Assembly: GCF_900102365.1 (NCBI RefSeq)
Contig: NZ_FOIN01000006.1
Location: 36,168 to 100,167 of the forward strand
From: Thomasclavelia cocleata
Lineage (GTDB): Bacteria > Bacillota_I > Bacilli_A > Erysipelotrichales > Coprobacillaceae
Direction: 5' to 3'
Length of the DNA stretch: 64,000 nucleotides
Numbering within the stretch: the stretch's first letter is position 1; every line of letters begins with the position of its first letter. A model generated the notes under the pieces. The model was not told where the DNA came from and did not search any database. It worked only from the letters and a program-made list of their open reading frames with translations. Both the position numbers and the translations under genes were made by a program. Positions 55,629 through 63,758 of the stretch are shown here, piece by piece.

Positions 55629-56278
55629 TTAAAGGACTATTTATAACAGGAACTGATACAGATATTGGTAAGACATATGTAACTTCTAGAATTATAAAGG
55701 AATTAAAGCAACATGGATATAAAGTTGGATATTATAAAGCTGCTTTAAGTGGTGTAGAAAAAGGAACTGAAAAGATGATTTTAAGTGATCAGGATTTTGT
55801 TTGTCAATTTGCTGATTTAGATGAAATAAACAGTAAAGTTTCTTTTGTATATGAAGATGCTTATGCACCACATTTAGCTGCTAAGAAATCAAATTGTTTA
55901 GTTGATTTGAATGTAATCAAAAAAGACTTAGATGATATGGTTATGCACCATGATATTGTTATAATAGAAGGAAGTGGAGGAATTATTTGTCCTTTACGAG
56001 ATGATGAAAATATGATTATGCTTAGTGATGTTATGAATTTAGCAAAATTTCCACTAATAATTGTTACGTCATCTGGTTTAGGAAGTATTAATAGTGCTGT
56101 ATTAACTGCTTTATATGCAAAAAGTTTAGGATTAGAAGTTCTAGGTTTTATTATGAATTATTTTGAGGAGGATAGTATACTTCATTGGGATAATCAAAGG
56201 ATGATAGAAAAATTAAGTGGATATCGGGTATTAGGATATCTTGGTAAAAATAGTGATAAAATAAAAAAGATAAGTTAA
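55625..56278 (+). CDS. bioD: Dethiobiotin synthetase
   Basis: ATP-dependent carboxylation of DAPA to dethiobiotin. P-loop GTDTDIGKTY, EGSGGIICPL and the adenine-site region. 217 aa. bioA and bioF are not in this operon, so the cell may import DAPA or dethiobiotin-level precursors, or encode the early steps elsewhere. Confidence 0.93.
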   Translation: MIKGLFITGTDTDIGKTYVTSRIIKELKQHGYKVGYYKAALSGVEKGTEKMILSDQDFVCQFADLDEINSKVSFVYEDAYAPHLAAKKSNCLVDLNVIKKDLDDMVMHHDIVIIEGSGGIICPLRDDENMIMLSDVMNLAKFPLIIVTSSGLGSINSAVLTALYAKSLGLEVLGFIMNYFEEDSILHWDNQRMIEKLSGYRVLGYLGKNSDKIKKIS

Positions 56279-56333
56279 TAAATTAAATATGAAATTATTA
56301 TCGAAATATTTAAGATTAAAATAGGGTGAAAAT

Positions 56334-56858
56334 ATGAAAACAATGATTGAATATGTAAAAAATGAACTTTTACAAAGAGAATATAATATTGCTATTGATT
56401 TTACAATGGGTAATGGGAACGATACTTTGACGTTGAGTAGATTAGCTAAAAAGGTATATAGTTTTGATATTCAAGATAAAGCACTAGAAAATACGAAGAA
56501 GTTACTTAATGATATTAATAATGTAGAATTGATATTAGATAGTCATGAAAATTTTGATAAATATGTTCAAAATTTTGATGTAGGAATTTTTAATCTTGGT
56601 TATTTACCTCAAGGAGATCATACTATCACTACTAAAGTATCAACAACTTTAGTGGCAATAAAAAAAGCAGTACAGTATTTAAATGAAAAAGGACATCTTT
56701 TTATTGTTGTTTATATCGGTCATTTTGAAGGAAAAGAAGAAAGTTTAAAAATTGATGAATATGTTAGTAGTTTGGATCATATGGTTTATAATGTAGCGTT
56801 GTTCAAGATGATGAATAAATTGAATGCACCATATGTAGTAGAGATTGAAAAAAGGTAA
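56334..56858 (+). CDS. mnmM: tRNA 5-aminomethyl-2-thiouridine methyltransferase MnmM (YtqB family)
   Basis: 174 aa SAM methyltransferase of the family once called rRNA methylase (PF06962). IDFTMGNGNDTL is motif I, FNLGYLPQGDHTITT the catalytic NLGYLPxGD motif, and the end NAPYVVEIEK is typical. Bacillus YtqB/MnmM makes mnm5s2U at the tRNA wobble base. AGGGTGAAAAT precedes the ATG. No operon partner. Confidence 0.88.
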   Translation: MKTMIEYVKNELLQREYNIAIDFTMGNGNDTLTLSRLAKKVYSFDIQDKALENTKKLLNDINNVELILDSHENFDKYVQNFDVGIFNLGYLPQGDHTITTKVSTTLVAIKKAVQYLNEKGHLFIVVYIGHFEGKEESLKIDEYVSSLDHMVYNVALFKMMNKLNAPYVVEIEKR

Positions 56859-56932
56859 TTAAAGTTTATCATTAATAATGCATTAAATAAGTAACAATGT
56901 TATAATATAGATAACAGAAGGAGGAAAGCACT

Positions 56933-57202
56933 ATGGTAAAAAGAGTCAATGTTACCGTAATTGATCCCGTTGGTCTTTATGCTACTCCAGCAACTGAGTT
57001 GGTTGATCGAATGAAGGCTTTTAACAGTGATATTAAATTAGTTTATGCTTCTAAGACAGTAAACATGAAATCATTAATGGGGGTTCTTTCTTTAGGAATT
57101 CCAACTAAAGCAAATATTGAGATTATTGCTGAAGGTGAAGATGAAGATGCAGTTATCGAAAAGGTAACTGAATTAATGAAAGAATTAAACATTACTAAAT
57201 AG
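56933..57202 (+). CDS. HPr-like protein lacking the active-site histidine (Crh-like)
   Basis: 89 aa with the whole HPr fold. At the phosphohistidine loop the usual GIHARPAT reads GLYATPAT: Tyr16 stands where His15 should be and Thr18 where Arg17 should be, so it cannot accept phosphate from Enzyme I. The regulatory serine loop is kept (KTVNMKSLMGVLSLGI, Ser47 = Ser46). That is the pattern of Bacillus Crh, which has Gln at this place and works only in catabolite control. AAGGAGGAAAGCACT precedes the ATG and TATAAT lies near 56900. Monocistronic, with its own terminator. Annotators would probably call it ptsH. Confidence 0.85.
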   Translation: MVKRVNVTVIDPVGLYATPATELVDRMKAFNSDIKLVYASKTVNMKSLMGVLSLGIPTKANIEIIAEGEDEDAVIEKVTELMKELNITK

Positions 57203-57216
57203 ACTGTCGAATAATT

Positions 57217-57237
57217 GGGACTTTGTCCCTTTTATTT
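57217..57237 (+). terminator. Terminator after the HPr-like gene
   Basis: GGGAC, TTT, GTCCC then TTTTATTTT. Confidence 0.7.
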
Positions 57238-57297
57238 TGCCTATTATTTGATAATATGATATAGTAAAGACGAATTTAAAAAAAGGGGACATATAAA

Positions 57298-58287
57298 ATG
57301 GAAAACTTCTTAAAATTAATCTTTGCTTTTGGTGTAGGATTTATCCTAGTTTTAATAGCTATGCCTAAAGTAATCCCGTTTCTACATAAGATGAAATTCG
57401 GTCAGGTTGAACGTGAAGAAGGTCCTGAATCACATAAGGCTAAAAATGGTACACCAACTATGGGTGGAATCGTGTTTGTTTTGGCTGCGATTTTAGGAAC
57501 ATTTATTAGTACATTAATTTTTGATATTGATAATATCTTTAATCCAGAATTAATTTTAACAACAATTGTATTGGTAGGTTATAGTTTAATTGGACTGATT
57601 GATGATGCTTTAATTATTGTAAAGCATAGTAATAAAGGATTACCACCATTGGCAAAACTATTAGCACAAATTGCTTTAGCTGTTATTTGTTATTTTTATG
57701 CAATGAATTTTATTCCTGAATTTACTTCAGTTATAACAATTCCTTTGGTTGATATTAATATAGATCTTGGATATTTATATCCAGCTTTGATTTTAATCAT
57801 GTTTGCAGGTGAAAGTAATGGTGTTAATTTATCTGATGGTTTAGATGGATTAGCTACAGGGCTTTCAATGGTAGCAATTGCACCATTTATTATTTTTGCA
57901 ATTATGACAAAAAATTATACGCTTGCAAGTTATGCTACTGCAATGGTAGGGGCACTTCTAGGATTTATGTTATTTAACTATCATCCAGCTAGAATTTTTA
58001 TGGGTGATGTTGGTTCACTTGGTTTAGGTGGTTTTTTAGCAGTACTAGCAATCTTAACTAAACAAGAATTATTATTGCTTTTAGTTGGAGGAGTCTTTTT
58101 AATGGAAACTCTGTCAGTAATTATTCAAGTAGGGTCATTTAAGTTACGTGGTAAACGTGTTTTTAAAATGGCGCCAATTCATCACCATTTTGAAATGTTA
58201 GGATGGTCTGAACAGCAAGTAACTATTTCATTTTGGTTTATTGGTTTTATTTGTGGAATTTTATCAATAGTAATTGGGGTATTATAG
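57298..58287 (+). CDS. mraY: Phospho-N-acetylmuramoyl-pentapeptide transferase MraY
   Basis: Makes lipid I on the inner face of the membrane. Ten TM helices; GTPTMGG, the DDALI Asp pair, NGVNLSDGLDGLATG, GDVGSLGLGG and PIHHHFE are all present. 329 aa. AAAAGGGGACATATAAA precedes the ATG. The murD start follows one base after its stop. Confidence 0.97.
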   Translation: MENFLKLIFAFGVGFILVLIAMPKVIPFLHKMKFGQVEREEGPESHKAKNGTPTMGGIVFVLAAILGTFISTLIFDIDNIFNPELILTTIVLVGYSLIGLIDDALIIVKHSNKGLPPLAKLLAQIALAVICYFYAMNFIPEFTSVITIPLVDINIDLGYLYPALILIMFAGESNGVNLSDGLDGLATGLSMVAIAPFIIFAIMTKNYTLASYATAMVGALLGFMLFNYHPARIFMGDVGSLGLGGFLAVLAILTKQELLLLLVGGVFLMETLSVIIQVGSFKLRGKRVFKMAPIHHHFEMLGWSEQQVTISFWFIGFICGILSIVIGVL

Positions 58288-58288
58288 G

Positions 58289-59629
58289 ATGTTGATAGGA
58301 AAAAAAGTTTTAGTAATTGGTCTTGCTAAAAGCGGTAGGGCTGCAATTAATTTATTATATAAGCTTAATGCAACAATAACAGTAAATGAATATAAAGATG
58401 CTAAAGATATTCCAGATTATCAAGAGTTTATTGATAAAGGAATTGAAATGATAACGGGGTCACACCCAGAAGAATTATTTGAACGTGATTTTGATTTTGT
58501 TATCAAAAATCCTGGGATTAATTATCATAAGCCATTTATTTTAAGATTAAAGGAAAGAAATATTCCTATATATACAGAAATTGAATTAGCATATCAGGTT
58601 GCTAAAAAACAAAATTATATTGGAGTAACAGGTACTAATGGTAAAACTACTACTGTTACTTTGATTGATAAGATTTTAAAAGGACAATATTCTAATGTAC
58701 ATTTAGCAGGAAATGTTGGAACTCCGTTATGTGAAATAGTTTTAAAATATAATTTGTTAGAAGAAGAAAATCATTATATTGTACTAGAAATGAGTAATTT
58801 TCAATTACTAGATATTGATACTTTTAAACCATTTGTTTCAACAATTATTAATTTAACACCTGATCATTTAGATTATATGGCTTCACTTGATGAATATTAT
58901 GCATCAAAAACTAATATTTATAAAAATACTAATGTAAATGATTATTTTATTGTCAATAAAGATGATGCTGTATTAGCAGAATATTTAAAGAAATATCCTA
59001 TTCCATGTAAACAAATTACAATGTCATTAACTGAACAAGCTGATTGTATTATTAAGAATCAAGCTATTTATTATCGAGATGAATTTATTATTGATCTTAA
59101 TGATATTAAAGTTGTCGGAAATCATAACTTACAAAATATTATGATTGCAATTTGTATTGCTAAACAATGTGGTATTAAAAATGATATTCTTAATCAAGAG
59201 ATAGCTTCCTTTATTGGTGTAGAACATCGAATTGAATTTGTAAAAGAAATTAATGGAATTAAAATATATAATGACTCTAAAGCAACAAATACAGATGCTA
59301 GTATCATTGCTTTAAAAGCTTTTGATCAGCCAGTTATTTTATTAATGGGTGGTTTTGATAAAGGGTTAGATCTTCAAGAAATGGCAACTTATAAAGATAA
59401 AATCAAACGTCTAGTAACTTTTGGAGCTGCTGGTAAACGTTTTAAAGAAGATATGAAAGTTGAAAATAGCATTTGTGTTAACAATCTTAAAGAAGCAACA
59501 CTAGAAGCAATTAAAAATGCTCAATCTGGTGATATAGTTTTATTATCACCATCAACTAGTAGTTTTGATGAATTTACAGGTTATGAAGAACGTGGATTAG
59601 TGTTTAAGGATATTGTTAAAGGTATATAG
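58289..59629 (+). CDS. murD: UDP-N-acetylmuramoylalanine-D-glutamate ligase MurD
   Basis: Adds D-Glu to UDP-MurNAc-L-Ala. N-terminal Rossmann GLAKSGRAA, P-loop GVTGTNGKTTT, NLTPDHLDYM, NDSKATNTDA and LLSPSTSSFDEF. 446 aa. The ATG at 58289 gives the family N-terminus (LIGKKVLVIGLAKSG). Only mraY-murD of the division/cell-wall cluster is here; murG, ftsW and ftsZ do not follow. Confidence 0.96.
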   Translation: MLIGKKVLVIGLAKSGRAAINLLYKLNATITVNEYKDAKDIPDYQEFIDKGIEMITGSHPEELFERDFDFVIKNPGINYHKPFILRLKERNIPIYTEIELAYQVAKKQNYIGVTGTNGKTTTVTLIDKILKGQYSNVHLAGNVGTPLCEIVLKYNLLEEENHYIVLEMSNFQLLDIDTFKPFVSTIINLTPDHLDYMASLDEYYASKTNIYKNTNVNDYFIVNKDDAVLAEYLKKYPIPCKQITMSLTEQADCIIKNQAIYYRDEFIIDLNDIKVVGNHNLQNIMIAICIAKQCGIKNDILNQEIASFIGVEHRIEFVKEINGIKIYNDSKATNTDASIIALKAFDQPVILLMGGFDKGLDLQEMATYKDKIKRLVTFGAAGKRFKEDMKVENSICVNNLKEATLEAIKNAQSGDIVLLSPSTSSFDEFTGYEERGLVFKDIVKGI

Positions 59630-59654
59630 AATTTTCTATTTAAGGATTTAAAAG

Positions 59655-59681
59655 AAACTGGTTATTGTAATCAGTTTTTTA
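59655..59681 (+). terminator. Terminator after murD
   Basis: AAACTGGTTA, TTG loop, TAATCAGTTT (one G-T pair), then a T run. Confidence 0.8.
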
Positions 59682-59799
59682 TTTTCTCAGTCAAAAATTG
59701 TTTTGAAATGCTTGAAACTATTGGGAGAGTAAGGGATTCAGGGAATTTGAATAAAAAATATAAAAAAATAAAATTGCCTGGTAAAAAAATAGAAAAGTG

Positions 59800-59827
59800 T
59801 TGATATATATAGGCTTTGGGGTATAAT
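59800..59827 (+). promoter_or_regulatory. Promoter reading into the mini-CRISPR
   Basis: TTGATA at 59800-59805 and TATAAT at 59822-59827 with a 16-bp spacer, 30 bp before the first repeat. Confidence 0.6.
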
Positions 59828-59857
59828 AGAATATGAAAAGTGGCTTATTTACTAGGG

Positions 59858-59951
59858 GTTTAATAACAACATAGGATGTATTGAAACTTATGTCGTTACA
59901 AAAACGCAAACACAACATAAAGTTTAATAACAACATAGGATGTATCAAAAT
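59858..59951 (+). CRISPR. One-spacer type I-B-like CRISPR (two repeats)
   Basis: Repeat 1 (59858-59887, 30 nt) begins GTTTAATAAC and ends GTATTGAAAC; its last eight bases ATTGAAAC are the classic type I-B crRNA 5' handle. A 34-nt spacer (59888-59921) follows. Repeat 2 (59922-59951) is identical for 24 bases and then diverges, as the last repeat of an array often does. Promoter, handle and degenerate end all give plus-strand orientation. No cas gene is in the window. Confidence 0.7.
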
Positions 59952-60162
59952 TAAGGCTTTCAGTAAATATACTGGAGTTTTTTATTATTTTTTAGTTACT
60001 AAGGAGAAATGTACTACTGTTTTTTTAATAATAGTTTTATGCCAATAAAAAGGATTTAAATTTAATGTTGTGATGTTAATAATGATATTTTTATTTCATC
60101 AATATATAATATTAGACAAATTAATTATATAATTTTATAATAAGTCTGGAGGGATAAAATAA

Positions 60163-61134
60163 ATGAACAAAATAATAAAAGATATTTTAAAGAATAAATT
60201 TAAAGCAGGTATTCTAATAATTATATTATTAGGAATTACTGGTTGTGGGTTAAGTGATAAACCAGAGTTTGAATTAAAAACTGATAGTGTTGATTTGGAA
60301 TATGGTGAAGAGTTAGATGATTTTAAAACATATATAAAAACATCTGATATAGATGAAGATATTTTAGAGTATAGCTGTGATACAATTAGTGAAAGTAGTG
60401 TGTTTCCTGAAGTAGGTAAGCATGTTATTACATATGATTATAAAGGAATAACTAGGAAACTGGAAATAAATGTTAAAGATACCATGCCACCAAATATAAC
60501 TAAATTAAGTGATGTTAATATTATAGAAAATAGTCAGTTTAAATATGAAGATTATATTAAGATTGATGAATTATCTAAATATGATATTGATGTGGATGAT
60601 AATGAAGTCAAATATTCAGTACCAGGAACATATAATGCAAATATAAAAATAACAGATGAATATGGGAATTCATCAAATATAACTATTCCAGTAGTAATTA
60701 ATGAATTACAGTTACAAGCTGTAGTTGATTCATTAAATTTGGAGATTAATCAAAGTAATCAAATAAATATTAAAACAAATAGTAATACTCCAATACAATA
60801 CACATCAAGTGATAATTCTATAGTTTCAGTAGATAGTAGTGGTAATATAAAAGCATTAAAAGCAGGTAATGCTACTATAACAGCATGTGTAAACGAAAAA
60901 GCTGTTACTTGTAATGTAACAGTTAAGGACAAATACACACCAAGGTCTTCTCACCATAACCATCCTCATCATAATGATTCTAACTATGATATTACTTATA
61001 CTGTATATATTACAAAAACAGGTGATTGTTATCATAGTAGTAATTGTGGATGTTTATCTAGAAATAAAATTGCAATTTCTAAATCTTCTGCTCTATCTCA
61101 AGGGTATCGAGCTTGTAGCAGATGTAATCCATAA
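60163..61134 (+). CDS. Lipoprotein with Ig-like domains and a C-terminal Cys/His motif
   Basis: 323 aa. N-terminal TM-like stretch with lipobox LGITGC. Two DUF5011-like modules (KDTMPPNITKLSDVN), a BIG2-like domain (NTPIQYTSSDNSIVSVDSSG, KALKAGNATITACV), a His/Asn linker (HHNHPHHND), and a 45-residue tail with CYHSSNCGCLSRN and GYRACSRCNP. That tail resembles the small zinc-binding motif found at the end of many secreted or nuclease-linked proteins. GGAGGGATAAAATAA precedes the ATG. Extracellular, lipid-anchored; role unknown. Confidence 0.75.
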   Translation: MNKIIKDILKNKFKAGILIIILLGITGCGLSDKPEFELKTDSVDLEYGEELDDFKTYIKTSDIDEDILEYSCDTISESSVFPEVGKHVITYDYKGITRKLEINVKDTMPPNITKLSDVNIIENSQFKYEDYIKIDELSKYDIDVDDNEVKYSVPGTYNANIKITDEYGNSSNITIPVVINELQLQAVVDSLNLEINQSNQINIKTNSNTPIQYTSSDNSIVSVDSSGNIKALKAGNATITACVNEKAVTCNVTVKDKYTPRSSHHNHPHHNDSNYDITYTVYITKTGDCYHSSNCGCLSRNKIAISKSSALSQGYRACSRCNP

Positions 61135-61150
61135 GTATTTAGTACATTCT

Positions 61151-61188
61151 AAAAAGAGACTATATTTTTTATTACAGTCTCTTTTTAT
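61151..61188. terminator. Terminator after the lipoprotein gene
   Basis: AAAAAGAGACT and AGTCTCTTTTT pair around an AT-rich loop; usable in both directions. Confidence 0.8.
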
Positions 61189-61256
61189 TTAGATAAACTT
61201 TAAGATTTTATAAAGTTTAAAATATTGTTAATATTTAGAGTGTTATGTTAATTAAG

Positions 61257-61781
61257 TTATCCTATTTTTGTATAGGTTGTTCTAAAACAACCTTCAGAGT
61301 GTCTTGGTTCACAACCAGGGATGTATCCCCGTTCAACTTTCCATTCTCCACTATATTTTTTACCATTATACATATACCAGCCATCGACTAATTTTAATCC
61401 TATATAATGGGCGACATCAGTACAGCCATATCCACTTAAAACTGCTAAAACTACACATGCTCCTTGTACAAATTTAATAATTCCTGCACCTGTTACTGAT
61501 AAAGGTACTACACCATTTTTATTCATTTCTGTAGTCATTAAATTAATATTTCTTGATTCAACTTCTTTATATAGCTGTTCTAATAATTCAGGACTAGCAT
61601 TTTTTAAGATAACAGTAAATTGTATTAATTCACCATTTTCGTTATATACAGGATTAATTATTTCTGTATTTAGAAATTCTTTTGCATATATTTTTGTGCT
61701 AAAGCCAAACATTCCAATTATTATAGCGATTGCAACAGAAAAAATTACAAAGTTTTTACCAAATTTTGTTTTGATTGTCAT
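61257..61781 (-). CDS. Secreted protein with a hydrophobic mid-segment and Cys-containing C-terminus
   Basis: 174 aa. Signal peptide at 1-33 (FVIFSVAIAIIIGMFGFSTK, cleavage near IYAKE). A propeptide-like charged part reaches residue 90. Then comes a hydrophobic segment GAGIIKFVQGACVVLAVLSG, GCTDVAHYIG, and a Gly/Tyr/Trp-rich C-terminus with GCEPRHSEGCFRTT. Four Cys could form two disulfides. GAGGTGTAAAC precedes the ATG. A small membrane protein gene and a thioredoxin-like lipoprotein gene lie upstream on the same strand. The set looks like a bacteriocin with helper genes, but no family is recognised. Confidence 0.65.
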   Translation of the reverse strand: MTIKTKFGKNFVIFSVAIAIIIGMFGFSTKIYAKEFLNTEIINPVYNENGELIQFTVILKNASPELLEQLYKEVESRNINLMTTEMNKNGVVPLSVTGAGIIKFVQGACVVLAVLSGYGCTDVAHYIGLKLVDGWYMYNGKKYSGEWKVERGYIPGCEPRHSEGCFRTTYTKIG

Positions 61782-61856
61782 GTTTACACCTCTCTTTTTT
61801 GTGGTAATAGTGGGAGTAACAGATGATTAAGTATATTTATACACTCTAAACATTAA

Positions 61857-62117
61857 CTATATTAATCTAGCAAATGTAATCAATACATATATTAATCCTA
61901 CAATATATGCTAGTGCTATTAATGAATGAAATATTAGTTTTTTCTTTGAATCATTATCTTTTAAATACCATAGTAGTATTAATTTTTCAATAATATAGAA
62001 TACAATAAAACAGTAAAATATATATTTATTACTTTTATTATTGTAAACTAATACTATATAGATAAATGATATTGGATCAAAATATTTATTAAACTTTAAT
62101 ATTTTATCTTTGTTCAT
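61857..62117 (-). CDS. Small membrane protein
   Basis: 86 aa with two or three TM helices (ISFIYIVLVYN, YIFYCFIVFYIIEKLILLWY, FHSLIALAYIVGLIYVLITF) and Lys-rich loops. AAGGAGGATTAGTT precedes the ATG. Located between the thioredoxin-like lipoprotein gene and the secreted protein gene, a position often held by immunity or DoxX-like proteins. No family recognised. Confidence 0.6.
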   Translation of the reverse strand: MNKDKILKFNKYFDPISFIYIVLVYNNKSNKYIFYCFIVFYIIEKLILLWYLKDNDSKKKLIFHSLIALAYIVGLIYVLITFARLI

Positions 62118-62119
62118 AA

Positions 62120-62572
62120 CTAATCCTCCTTCAAGAATTTTTTTAATTCTTTGGATAATTCACTCAACTTTTTATCATAATCTGATGGGAATCTATCAAC
62201 CTCGGTTCCATTTTTTAGTTTTAAAATTGTTGGAACTAAGGCAATATAATAATCATTACATATCTTTTGCAGCTCTTTGCTTGTATATATTTCTTTATAC
62301 ATCATATTAAAAATATCAAAATAATATATATTATAATTATTTCCATTTATTTCATCTTTAACTAATGGAGTTATTTCTGAACATAAAGGACAGTCTTTTG
62401 ATGAGAAAAATATATATCCATCTACAATTTTTTCTAAATCTCCTTTTTTATTTATTTCTATTAATTCAGTATTCTTATTTAAACTAATATGTTTGTCAGG
62501 AGTTTTTGATTTACAACCAGTAATTATTAATATTAATGATATTGAAATAAGTATTTTTTTCATATATTTCAT
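62120..62572 (-). CDS. Thioredoxin-like lipoprotein (bacteriocin-type oxidoreductase)
   Basis: 150 aa. Lipobox LIITGC after a short signal peptide, so attached to the outer face of the membrane. The thioredoxin-like fold carries the redox pair in FFSSKDCPLCSEI, and the cis-Pro is in ALVPTILKLKNG. It resembles the thiol-disulfide isomerases encoded with disulfide-containing bacteriocins (PedC/BrcD type). It sits 2 bp upstream of the small membrane gene, and the four-Cys secreted protein follows, a likely client. Confidence 0.75.
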   Translation of the reverse strand: MKYMKKILISISLILIITGCKSKTPDKHISLNKNTELIEINKKGDLEKIVDGYIFFSSKDCPLCSEITPLVKDEINGNNYNIYYFDIFNMMYKEIYTSKELQKICNDYYIALVPTILKLKNGTEVDRFPSDYDKKLSELSKELKKFLKED

Positions 62573-62673
62573 TCACTTCTATATTATTATTTCATAAACA
62601 TAAAAAAATACTAGTCTTATAAATTAAGTTGTAATATGTTATAATAAAATAAGAGAGTCCTAATTTGATTGGT

Positions 62674-63608
62674 TTAAAGTTTTTTTGTTACATATACTAC
62701 CTTAACTTTTTCGCATTTGTATGACTCGTGTTGTTCAGTTATTAAAATCAAAGCTGGAGACTTCAACCTTGATCGCTTATGAACTATCGTTGTTGTCTTC
62801 AGCTTTTTACTATATTCCTGACAAATTCGATTCATTTCTTTTTCTTCGATCCCAAACTGCTCCAAAATCTCTTTTTGCTTTTTCGTCAATCCATATCGTT
62901 TGATATATTCATTCCCCGCACTCTTTGTCATGATAATGTGTCCATAAGTACGTATGAAGCATAGATACCATGATCAATCGCTCTTTTGACCGTTTCTACA
63001 GCTGTATCTGTTTTCTTCTGCTTGGCTTCTGCTCTTCTTTTATAGCTGATCGACCTCTTATCTATTGTATCTTTGATATCGTTGATAAGATGGCTGACAG
63101 TAGCGACCAGAGAAAAATCAACAGGTATAAAAGTAGTTCCATCACTCCATCCAAGTGTTAAAAGATGATAGCCGTTAAAATATTTATGAGTGACATGATC
63201 AAATATTTTAGAAAGCATATCTGTTTTCTTTGATCTGGCACGGTCATAAGGTGAATCATCAACAATAAAGACATTGGTTCTTCTAAAGTCTGTTAAAGGT
63301 TCAACAAGATCAACAGCATTTGAAGAAACTTCAAGGAGAAACTTTCTCCAATTGAACATGTTGGGATTAAGGAAACGATAGATACAGTCCTTTTCAGGCA
63401 GTTCCTCCTTATATTTGGAACCTACAAGCTGATTCCACGACATATGATGAAAAACAAGAGAAAAGATAACAGTGAAAACTTTTTTAGCTTCATAACCGTT
63501 ACTTTTATAGATATTGGCATGTCTAAGGGCTTTGAAAATACCAATCTCAGAAAAAGATGAAGAAAATGAATTTGTCAAGTTGCATAATTTTGATATAGAT
63601 GATAACAT
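62674..63608 (-). pseudogene. Broken IS4-type DDE transposase gene
   Basis: The first frame (63608-62928, 226 aa) has the transposase N-terminus, the first catalytic Asp in VFIVDDSPYDRARSKK, and SDGTTFIPVDFSLV, but stops at the second Asp (YVLMDTLS). The next frame (62931-62674, 85 aa) overlaps it by 4 bp and reads only a C-terminal-like piece (RYGLTKKQKEILEQF, then KVVYVTKKL). The part with the third catalytic residue is missing, so the gene is dead by internal deletion and frameshift. Element ends could not be fixed; a GCAGAC/GTCTGC palindrome lies at 63612-63626 beyond its 5' end. Confidence 0.75.
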
Positions 63609-63699
63609 ATGGCAGACGTTGTCTGCATCCTAATTTGTAAAATAAAAGTCAAAACATCACTCCTTTTTTATTGTATAATTTATATATACTGATCATATC

Positions 63700-63732
63700 G
63701 GAGACTACTGGGTCGTTTGACCGTTCTCCCCT
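63700..63732 (+). other. Nested hairpin before the last gene
   Basis: GGAGA (63700) pairs with TCTCC (63725), and inside it GGTC pairs with GACC around GTTT. CCCTGTTTTTAG follows, so it could act as an attenuator or be part of an element end. Confidence 0.4.
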
Positions 63733-63758
63733 GTTTTTAGTTAGGAGGTTGTTTTGAC

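Noticed and set aside
56933..57202. Calling this gene a normal ptsH
   Set aside because: The phosphorylatable histidine and its Arg neighbour are both replaced, so it cannot be the PTS carrier in the usual way.
63078..63161. Plus-strand open frames opposite the transposase gene (62721-63161)
   Set aside because: Mirror images of the minus-strand transposase frames, without ribosome sites.
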